From: Thermoanaerobaculales bacterium
GTDB lineage: Bacteria > Acidobacteriota > Thermoanaerobaculia > Thermoanaerobaculales > Sulfomarinibacteraceae
Direction: 5' to 3'
DNA length: 64,000 bases
Assembly: GCA_025456145.1 (NCBI GenBank)
Contig: JALOLD010000001.1
Coordinates: 1 to 64,000 of the forward strand
Positions 57,707-64,000 of this stretch are shown here, one piece after another. Every line of letters starts with the position of its first letter. Positions within the stretch are counted from its first letter, which is position 1. A program made the translations under genes and the position numbers. The notes beneath the pieces were generated by a model. That model was not told where the DNA came from. It searched no databases and saw nothing but the letters and a program-made list of their open reading frames with translations.

Positions 57707-59123
57707 AGCCGTTGACCTGGTGGACCGCTTTGCCGAGGGCCGCCTCGACCGCCTCCTGGAAGGCCTCGGACATCGTCGGGTGGGCGTGGATGGTCAGCCC
57801 CACGTCCTCGAGGAAGGCGCCCATCTCGAGGGCCAGGGTCGCCTCGCCGATGAGCTCGGAGACCCCCCGGCCGACCGTCAGGGCGCCGAGCAGACGGCCG
57901 GTTGGAGCGTCGGCGACGACCTTGACGAAGCCGTCGGTGGCGTCGAGGGTCATGGCGCGGCCCGACCCCTTGAAGCTGAAGCTGCCGGTCACCACCTCGT
58001 GACCGCGGGCCACCGCTTCGGCCTCCGTGAGGCCGACCCAGGCGATCTCCGGGTCGGTGTAGATCACCGCCGGGATCCCGACGTTGTCGAAGGCGGCGGG
58101 CTCGCCGGCGATGACCTCGGCGGCGACCTTGGCCTCCTGGTAGGCCTTGTGGGCGAGCAGCATGCCGCCGGCGACATCGCCGATCGCGTAGATCCCGGGG
58201 ACGCTCGTCCGCTGCCGGTCGTCGACCTCGACGAAACCCTTGCCGTCGGTGGCGACCCCGATCCCCTCGAGCCCGAGCCCGGCCGAGCGCGGGACCCGGC
58301 CGACGCTCACCATCACCACATCGGCCGGCACCCTCACCTCGCCGCCATCGGGGCCGACCGCGATCAGCGCCGGATCGTCGCCCTCCTCGAAGGACTCCGC
58401 CCGATGCTCGAGCAGCAGCTTGACCTTGAGCTTCTTGAGCCGGCGCTCGAGCGCCTTGGCCGCATCCCGGTCGAGACCCGGCAGGATCTCGGGAAGGAAC
58501 TCGACGATCGTCACCTCGGAGCCGAGCTTCGCGTACACCGTGCCGAGCTCGAGCCCGATATAGCCCGCGCCGACGACGACCAGACGATCGGGCGTCCGGT
58601 CGAGGGACAACGCCTCGGTCGAGCCGATGATCCTCCGGCCGTCGGTCGGCAGCGTCGGCAGCTCCATCGGCGAGGACCCGGTGGCGATGACCGCCTGCTC
58701 GAAGGAGATCTCGACCTGCCCGTCGTCGCCCGCGACTTGCAGGCTGCGATCGGTCAGGAAATGGGCCTCGCCCCGCACCACCTCGACCCCGTTCTTCGAG
58801 CACAGGAACTCGACCCCGCCGGTCAGCCGCTCGACGATCCCGTCCTTCCAGGCGACCATCTTCGGAAGGTCGACCTTGAGGCCCTCGACCGACAGCCCCA
58901 TCGAATGACCGTGCCGGACCTCGTGGGCGAGGTCGGCGGCGTGGATGAGCGCCTTCGAGGGGATGCAGCCGACGTTGAGGCAGACCCCGCCGAGCCGCGG
59001 CGCCTTCTCGACCAGGATCACGTCCTTGCCGAGCTGGGCGAGGCGGATCGCCGCCACATAACCGCCCGGACCGGCGCCGATCACCACCACCTGACACCCG
59101 CGGGAGACCGAGCCGACGACCAT
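57705..59123 (-). CDS. lpdA: Dihydrolipoyl dehydrogenase (E3)
   Basis: The E3 subunit re-oxidises the lipoyl arm with FAD and NAD. The 472-residue protein has the FAD loop VIGAGPGGYVAA (about 14-25), the redox disulfide in GGVCLNVGCIPSK, the NAD loop VVGAGYIGLELG and the C-terminal His-Glu active site in HAHPTMSE. The ATG at 59123 overlaps the E2 stop by one base (TGATG); a GTG at 59126 is the alternative. It is the last gene of the operon. Confidence 0.95.
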   Translation of the reverse strand: MVVGSVSRGCQVVVIGAGPGGYVAAIRLAQLGKDVILVEKAPRLGGVCLNVGCIPSKALIHAADLAHEVRHGHSMGLSVEGLKVDLPKMVAWKDGIVERLTGGVEFLCSKNGVEVVRGEAHFLTDRSLQVAGDDGQVEISFEQAVIATGSSPMELPTLPTDGRRIIGSTEALSLDRTPDRLVVVGAGYIGLELGTVYAKLGSEVTIVEFLPEILPGLDRDAAKALERRLKKLKVKLLLEHRAESFEEGDDPALIAVGPDGGEVRVPADVVMVSVGRVPRSAGLGLEGIGVATDGKGFVEVDDRQRTSVPGIYAIGDVAGGMLLAHKAYQEAKVAAEVIAGEPAAFDNVGIPAVIYTDPEIAWVGLTEAEAVARGHEVVTGSFSFKGSGRAMTLDATDGFVKVVADAPTGRLLGALTVGRGVSELIGEATLALEMGAFLEDVGLTIHAHPTMSEAFQEAVEAALGKAVHQVNG

Positions 59124-60400
59124 CACAGCCTCGCCATCAGACGACCGGGTTTGGCGACCAGCCCGACCAGGTCGGTCATGAAGCGCGCGCCCTGAGCGCC
59201 GTCGATCCAGCGGTGGTCGAAGGACACGCTGAGGTACATCATCTTGCGGACGACGATCTCGCCCTCGACCACGACCGGCCGGTCCTGGATCTTGTGGAGA
59301 CCGACGATCGCGAGCTCGGGCTGGTTGATGATCGGGGTCGCGAAGACGCCGCCGAGCGGACCGATGTTGGTGATCGTGCAGGTCCCGCCGCGGATCTCGT
59401 CGAGACCGAGCCGGCGCTCGCGGGCGCGACCGGCGAGGTCGCCGATCTCCTCCGCCAGCTCGAGCATGGTCTTGCGGTCGGCGGCCTTGACCACCGGGAC
59501 GATCAGCCCCTCCGGCGTGTCGACCGCGATACCGATGTTGTAGAACCGTTTGAGCACCAGCTCGCCGGCCGCCTCGTCGACGCTCGCGTTGAAGATCGGG
59601 TGGTCCTTGAGCGCGGCGACCAGCGCCTTGACAAAGAACGGCAGCAGGGTGAAACGGCCCCCGCGCGCCTCGACCTCGGCCTTGACCGCGCGGTAGTGGG
59701 CGACCAGCTCGGTGACATCGGCCTCCTCGACGTGGGTGACGTGCGCCGAGATCTCCTTCGAGGCCCGCATCGCGCCGGCGATCACCTTGCGGAGGTGGGT
59801 CAGGGGGAGGCGCTCGACCTCGCCGGCCTCGGTCGTGGACACGTTCCGCGGGCGCGGCGCCGCGGTCCGCGCGACGGGTCCGCGGGGCGGGATCGTAACC
59901 TCGTCCGAGCTCTCACCCCGGGCAGCGCCCGCCGCCGGCGCCGCCGCCGCGCGCTCGACGTCCTCGTCGGTGATCCGGCCCCCGGCGCCGGTCCCCCTGA
60001 GCACCGCCAGGTCGACCCCGAGGCGACGGGCCATCGCCCGGGTCCTCGGCGTCGCGAGCGGCCGGCCGCCGCCCGCCGTCACCGGCGCCTGGGGAGGCGG
60101 CGGTGGGATCTCGACGAGCTTGGGTCTCGGTCCGCCGGCGGCGCCGCCGGACGCCTCCTCGCCGGGCTCGCCGATCGTCACCAGCGCGTCGCCGACCTCA
60201 ATCGGCGCGTCGGCCGGGACGTGCAGCCGAAGCACCGTGCCGGCCCGCGGCGACGGCAGCTCGACCACCGCCTTGTCGGTCTCGACGGTGAGCAGGGGCT
60301 CGTCCTCGGCGACCACCGCACCCTCGACGACCAGCCAGTCGACGACCCGGCCCTCGTGGATCCCCTCGCCGACATCCGGGAACTTGAAGATGAACGCCAT
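59123..60400 (-). CDS. Dihydrolipoamide acyltransferase (E2)
   Basis: The 425-residue E2 protein has one lipoyl domain with the lipoylated Lys43 in ETDKAVVELPS, a Pro/Ala linker, a peripheral subunit-binding domain (about 112-150, ATPRTRAMARRLGVDL and GRITDEDVE), a second linker, and the catalytic domain ending in SFDHRWIDGAQG (His396). It transfers the acyl group to CoA. The acyl specificity (pyruvate or branched-chain) cannot be settled by eye; the single lipoyl domain and the E1alpha type leave both open. E3 overlaps its 3' end. Confidence 0.93.
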   Translation of the reverse strand: MAFIFKFPDVGEGIHEGRVVDWLVVEGAVVAEDEPLLTVETDKAVVELPSPRAGTVLRLHVPADAPIEVGDALVTIGEPGEEASGGAAGGPRPKLVEIPPPPPQAPVTAGGGRPLATPRTRAMARRLGVDLAVLRGTGAGGRITDEDVERAAAAPAAGAARGESSDEVTIPPRGPVARTAAPRPRNVSTTEAGEVERLPLTHLRKVIAGAMRASKEISAHVTHVEEADVTELVAHYRAVKAEVEARGGRFTLLPFFVKALVAALKDHPIFNASVDEAAGELVLKRFYNIGIAVDTPEGLIVPVVKAADRKTMLELAEEIGDLAGRARERRLGLDEIRGGTCTITNIGPLGGVFATPIINQPELAIVGLHKIQDRPVVVEGEIVVRKMMYLSVSFDHRWIDGAQGARFMTDLVGLVAKPGRLMARL

Positions 60401-60450
60401 CTCTCGCCTTTCGACCGCGCGCGGTCAACCCCTCGGGCGCGCCCGGTTCA

Positions 60451-61485
60451 TCAGTACTCCAGGGTCCTCCGCACCGCGGCCGCGATCCGGTTGCGGGTCG
60501 GCAGGTAGAGGTGCTCGTTCTTGGCGAGCGGGAAGATCACGTCGAAGCCGGTCACCCGCTGGACCGGTGCGTGGAGGTGGAGCAGGGCGTGCTCGCCGAT
60601 GAGCGCCGCGATCTCGCCACCGAAGCCGTTGCTCCGCGGCGCCTCGTGGACGACCACCGCCCGCCCGGTCTTGCGGACGCTCGTCAGGATGGTCTCCCGG
60701 TCGAGGGGGTTGAGGGTCCTCAGATCGACGACCTCGACGCTGATGTTGTCGCGGGCCAGCATGTCCGCTGCGTCGTGGCAGACCCGTACCATCGCGCCCC
60801 ACGAGATCAACGTCGCCTCGTCGCCCTCGTGGACCACCTTGGCCGAGCCGATGGGCACGGTGAAGGGGGTCGTCGGGACCGCCTCGCGGAAGGCCCGATA
60901 GATCCGTTTCGGCTCCATGAACAGCACCGGGTCGTCGTCGCGGATGGCGGCGATCAGCAGCCCCTTGGCGTCGTACGGGTTGGACGGGACCACGACCTTG
61001 ATCCCGGGGGTCGCCAGGAACAGGCTCTCGTAGCTCTCCGAGTGGTGCTCTGGCGGGTGGATGCCCCCGCCGTAGGGCATCCGCACGACCATCGGCACGC
61101 TCAGCCTGCCGCGGGTCCGGTTGCGCATCCGGGCGGCGTGGCCGAGCAGCTGGTTGACCGCCGGGTAGACAAAGCCCATGAACTGGATCTCGGCGACCGG
61201 GCGCATCCCGGTGGCGGCGAGGCCGACCGACATCCCGATGATCGCGCTCTCGGCGAGGGGGGTGTCGATCACCCGGTCGGGGCCGAAGGCCTCGATCAGG
61301 CCCTCGGTGGCGCGGAAGACGCCGCCGTCGATCCCGACGTCCTCGCCGAGCACGATCACCCGCTCGTCGCGCGCCATCTCGTCGCGCAGCGCGTCGCGCA
61401 CCGCCTGGGCGATGGTCAGCCGCTCGCTCGACTCCGGGCTGCCCTCGGCCCGCGCCGCCGCCGATCCGGTCTCGGTGGCGCTCAC
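60451..61485 (-). CDS. pdhB: 2-oxoacid dehydrogenase E1 component, beta subunit
   Basis: The 344-residue protein shows the E1beta pattern: VLGEDVGIDGGVFRATEGL near the start, DTPLAESAIIGMSVGLA, and EIQFMGFVYPAVNQL, with GGGIHPPEHHSES in the middle, and the C-terminal transketolase domain (RTLNPLDRETI). Together with E1alpha it decarboxylates the 2-oxoacid on thiamine diphosphate. The GTG start overlaps the E1alpha stop (GTGA), with GGAGGTG upstream. E2 follows after 50 bp. The gene could equally be named as a branched-chain oxoacid dehydrogenase subunit. Confidence 0.92.
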   Translation of the reverse strand: MSATETGSAAARAEGSPESSERLTIAQAVRDALRDEMARDERVIVLGEDVGIDGGVFRATEGLIEAFGPDRVIDTPLAESAIIGMSVGLAATGMRPVAEIQFMGFVYPAVNQLLGHAARMRNRTRGRLSVPMVVRMPYGGGIHPPEHHSESYESLFLATPGIKVVVPSNPYDAKGLLIAAIRDDDPVLFMEPKRIYRAFREAVPTTPFTVPIGSAKVVHEGDEATLISWGAMVRVCHDAADMLARDNISVEVVDLRTLNPLDRETILTSVRKTGRAVVVHEAPRSNGFGGEIAALIGEHALLHLHAPVQRVTGFDVIFPLAKNEHLYLPTRNRIAAAVRRTLEY

Positions 61486-62555
61486 GTCCGCACCTCCGCC
61501 ACGACCTCGGCCATCTGCTCGCGGAGGTTCGGCGGCAGCTCGGCGTACATGTGGGTGAAGATGTCGCGCGGGTCCTGGGGCGGCATCTCCTCGAGGTTGA
61601 CCACGGTCCGGTCGATCCACTCGTGAACCTCCCCGGTGAGCGCCTCCTCGCGGCTCTCGTCCCACAGCCCGGCGCTCTCCATGTACCGCCTCAGCCTGAG
61701 GATCGGGTCGCGGTCCGCCCACGCGGCGACCTCGGTCTCGGGACGGTAGCGGCTCGCGTCGTCGGCGGTCGTGTGGTCGCCGATCCGGTAGGTCAGGGCC
61801 TCGATGAGGGTCGGTCCACCGCCGCTGCGGGCCCGCGCCAGCGCCTCGGAGGCGGCGACCCACACCGCGAAGACGTCGTTGCCGTCGACCTGGATGCCGG
61901 GGATCCCGTAGGCGTGGGCCTTCTGGGCGAGGGTCTCGCTCGCGGTCTGGCGGTGCAGCGGCACCGAGATCGCCCACTGGTTGTTCTGGATCACGAACAC
62001 CGACTGGCAGCCGAACACGCCGGCGCAGTTCATCGCCTCGTGGAAGTCGCCCTCCGAGGTCGAGCCGTCGCCGCCGAAGGTCACCGCCACCGCGGGCTCG
62101 CCGCGCAGCTTGAGCGACAGCCCGACCCCGGCGCCGTGCTGCCACTGGCTGCCGACCGGGACCGCCACCGGGAAGACCCGCACCCCGTCGGGGAAGGCCG
62201 AGCCGCGCTCGTCCCCCGCCCAGTAGGCGTAGATGAGGTGGGCCGGCACGCCGCGCAGCAGCATGATGCCGTGCTCGCGGAAGGCCGGGATCAGCCAGTC
62301 GCCCTCGGCCATGGCGTGGGCGACGCCGGCCTGGATCGCCTCCTGTCCGCGGATCGGCGGCCAGGTCCCCATCCGTCCCTGACGCTGGAGCTTGAGCGCC
62401 TTGTCGTCCATCGCCCGCATCAGCGCCATGTCGCGGTACATCCGCCGGACAGTCTCGGGGGGGAGGTCCGGCGCCAGCTCACGATCCACCTTGCCCTCGG
62501 GATCGAGGATCTCGAGACGCTCGGTGACGGCGTGGTAGACCTGGGTTCGGGGCAT
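61482..62555 (-). CDS. pdhA: 2-oxoacid dehydrogenase E1 component, alpha subunit
   Basis: The 357-residue protein carries the thiamine-diphosphate/Mg motif GDGSTSEGDFHEAMN (Gly-Asp-Gly-Ser with Asn) and QNNQWAISVP, and the phosphorylation-loop-like RIGDHTTADDASRY. These are the marks of the heterotetrameric E1alpha family (pyruvate or branched-chain 2-oxoacids). The start at 62555 has AAAGG upstream and opens MPRTQVYHAVTERL. It is the first gene of the operon and is 90 bp downstream of the lipoate ligase gene. Confidence 0.92.
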   Translation of the reverse strand: MPRTQVYHAVTERLEILDPEGKVDRELAPDLPPETVRRMYRDMALMRAMDDKALKLQRQGRMGTWPPIRGQEAIQAGVAHAMAEGDWLIPAFREHGIMLLRGVPAHLIYAYWAGDERGSAFPDGVRVFPVAVPVGSQWQHGAGVGLSLKLRGEPAVAVTFGGDGSTSEGDFHEAMNCAGVFGCQSVFVIQNNQWAISVPLHRQTASETLAQKAHAYGIPGIQVDGNDVFAVWVAASEALARARSGGGPTLIEALTYRIGDHTTADDASRYRPETEVAAWADRDPILRLRRYMESAGLWDESREEALTGEVHEWIDRTVVNLEEMPPQDPRDIFTHMYAELPPNLREQMAEVVAEVRT

Positions 62556-62645
62556 GGGCACGCCTTTCTGTCGGGGCACGACGGCTCTCTCGACCAAACA
62601 GACCCGATGCCCTGGTAATTTCGAGGGCCCGGTCGCCCCGCCGGA

Positions 62646-63431
62646 TCACTCCAACTCGGTCGATCCCGACCCTATTCCGTCGTCCGGCACCGGCGCCCAT
62701 CGCTCTCGGTCGTACACCGCCAGGGCGACGGGCCCCGGCCGCGGCCTCGGCCGGAGCGCAGCCGACCACCTGAGCGCCCGGGCAAAGCCGTCGACCAGCG
62801 CTTCCGCGGCGGTCGCCCAGCCGACCCCGGTGAGAGCCGGAGCGAGCGACCCTTCGACGATCCCCCGGTCGACCCTGAAGACCCGGGCGTAGAGCGCCGG
62901 CTCGAGGCCGAGGAGCACCGCGGCGTGGATCAGCACGCCGCCCCGGCGGCGGGTCTGCGAGCACCCGACCGCCTTGCGCCCGCCGACCGCCAGGGTGTCG
63001 GCGAGCTGGTCGAAGAAGCACACCGGCGATCGGACCCGGGTGGCGCGGGCCGGCGCCTCGAGCCTGTCGACCGGGCTGCCGAGACTGGCCAGGGCCGGCT
63101 GGAGGACGTCGAGGAAGCGGTCGTACAGACCGACCACCCCGTGCGCCCAGGGGTGCTCCGCGGGCAGGGCCAGAGACAGAGAGAGGTCGCCGCGGTGGAT
63201 CACCCCGGTGCCGCCGCTGAGCCGTCGCAGCACCGGGATCGAGCGCTCGCGGCACCACCCGAGATCGACATCCTCGACCGGCTGACCATAGCCGAGCACG
63301 ACCACCGGGCCCGGCCACGACGCCACGGCGAGCGACGGCCGGCCCGCGGCCGCCACCTCGAGCATCTCGGCCTCGAAGGCGAGATCATGGCTCGCCGGAC
63401 CGGTCGAGCGCCACACCGCGAGCTCGGTCAC
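62646..63431 (-). CDS. lplA: Lipoate-protein ligase A family protein
   Basis: The 261-residue protein belongs to the biotin/lipoate A/B ligase fold: RRLSGGTGVIHRGDLSLSL is the lipoate-binding block, and VGGRKAVGCSQTRR contains the conserved Lys. It would attach lipoate (or octanoate) to the E2 lipoyl domain encoded just downstream, which is a strong functional link. The GTG start at 63431 overlaps the methyltransferase stop (GTGA). It lacks the long accessory C-terminal domain of E. coli LplA, so a LipM-like octanoyltransferase role is possible. Confidence 0.88.
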   Translation of the reverse strand: MTELAVWRSTGPASHDLAFEAEMLEVAAAGRPSLAVASWPGPVVVLGYGQPVEDVDLGWCRERSIPVLRRLSGGTGVIHRGDLSLSLALPAEHPWAHGVVGLYDRFLDVLQPALASLGSPVDRLEAPARATRVRSPVCFFDQLADTLAVGGRKAVGCSQTRRRGGVLIHAAVLLGLEPALYARVFRVDRGIVEGSLAPALTGVGWATAAEALVDGFARALRWSAALRPRPRPGPVALAVYDRERWAPVPDDGIGSGSTELE

Positions 63432-64000
63432 CGGCGCGAGCCCCGGCGCGGCTTGAAGCCGGCCACCTTGACCTGCTCGAGGGGCCGGAAGGGGGCCTGC
63501 CGCGGCGCCCGGTCGAGGCCCCACCGTCGGAGCCGGGCCGGGAGGGCGTCGAGCAGACGCTCGGCAACGCCGACCCTCCACCATCCCCGGGGGTCGGGCG
63601 CCTCGCCGAGCCGGCCGAGCACCGCCACCGGCGCGAAGCCCGCCGTCGCGAGCTCGCGGCCGAGCTCGAGGTGGCTGTACTCGCGCAGGTGGAGGCCGCG
63701 CGGGGTGTAGCTGAAGTGCCGCGACACGTCGTGCGGGCCGTAGAGGCGGTTCGGGGTCACGACGACATAGACGCCACCCGGCGTCAGCCGGCTCAGCAAC
63801 AGCCCGAGGTGGTCCTGGAGATCGTCCGGGTGGAGGTGCTCGACGAAGTGGCAGGACAACGCGAGGTCGACCGCCCCGGCCGGAATCGCGCCCGCGACCT
63901 CTCCGGCCTCGACGAAGGTAAAGCCCTCCGGCGCCGACCCCGGATCGATCCCGGGGTCGACGGCATCGACCGCCCACACCCGCTCGAGCCTTCGGGCGAG
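63428..64000 (-). CDS. Class I SAM-dependent methyltransferase (5' part missing at window edge)
   Basis: The reading frame is open to the right edge of the window, so the start and the N-terminal SAM loop lie outside. The visible 190 residues show the second half of a class I methyltransferase: an acidic loop (VWAVDAVDPG), SCHFVEHLHPDDLQDHL and LLSRLTPGGVYVVVTPN. It ends with a basic tail and overlaps the GTG of the lipoate ligase by four bases. Substrate unknown. The right-most ATG/GTG inside the window (63979) is not accepted as start because family sequence continues upstream. Confidence 0.8.
   Translation of the reverse strand, partial: LARRLERVWAVDAVDPGIDPGSAPEGFTFVEAGEVAGAIPAGAVDLALSCHFVEHLHPDDLQDHLGLLLSRLTPGGVYVVVTPNRLYGPHDVSRHFSYTPRGLHLREYSHLELGRELATAGFAPVAVLGRLGEAPDPRGWWRVGVAERLLDALPARLRRWGLDRAPRQAPFRPLEQVKVAGFKPRRGSRR

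Overview
The window is 64 kb of compact, very GC-rich bacterial chromosome (by eye roughly 68-70% G+C, with strong G/C preference at third codon positions). It is a housekeeping region, with no rRNA, tRNA, phage or CRISPR. The organism has a Gram-negative-type envelope: an OmpA-like lipoprotein, an outer-membrane beta-barrel and a Wza-like polysaccharide export protein. It also carries features typical of several deep phyla: HspR-controlled dnaK, a class D sortase, a FadN-type beta-oxidation enzyme, DUF4388 and DUF1844 proteins and a Ser/Thr kinase with a beta-propeller. Acidobacteriota (for example Thermoanaerobaculia) or a relative is my best guess; this is inference from gene content.

Layout. 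1-11 kb: a DUF234-type ATPase with a palindromic leader, a Hal2/CysQ-like phosphatase, a divergent PurF, an isoaspartyl methyltransferase with a lipoprotein signal, a Tat-exported glycosylasparaginase, a 0.7-kb array of nested hairpin repeats, then exported or surface-type proteins (DUF6600-like, TPR, two DUF4097-type). 12-20 kb: OPT transporter, LOG-like protein, OmpA lipoprotein, MauE/thioredoxin-like membrane protein, bifunctional formiminotransferase-cyclodeaminase, GDP-mannose dehydratase and a class D sortase. 20-33 kb: guaB-secA, an M23 peptidase, a Lon-like protease, pgsA, a zinc-finger/NodB fusion, patatin, YqeB and hpt. 33-39 kb: an unrecognised 555-residue helical protein coupled to an RDD membrane protein, then dnaK-hspR-sigma factor with a complete HspR-type operator over a consensus promoter. 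39-47 kb: DUF4388, TPR/zinc-ribbon and DUF1844 proteins in a tight cluster, an enoyl-CoA hydratase, and a small envelope cluster (polysaccharide export protein plus beta-barrel). 47-51 kb: fadN-fadA beta-oxidation operon behind a FadR-like palindrome. 51-57.6 kb: tetraheme cytochrome, large Ser/Thr kinase, thymidine kinase, AhpD-like protein, GNAT and ChbG/YdjC-like proteins. 57.7-64 kb: a 2-oxoacid dehydrogenase operon (E1alpha, E1beta, E2, E3) preceded by a lipoate-protein ligase, which would supply the cofactor of the E2, and by a methyltransferase cut by the window edge.

Regulatory and repeat themes. Several tandem genes are coupled by 1-4-base stop/start overlaps. At least five genes have a -10-like hexamer only 7-8 bases before the start codon and no Shine-Dalgarno sequence, suggesting leaderless mRNAs. 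Intergenic gaps repeatedly hold hairpins built from short direct repeats, and in one place an apparently filled and an empty copy of the same repeat lie side by side, the filled one carrying an 86-bp hairpin insert flanked by an 8-bp direct repeat.
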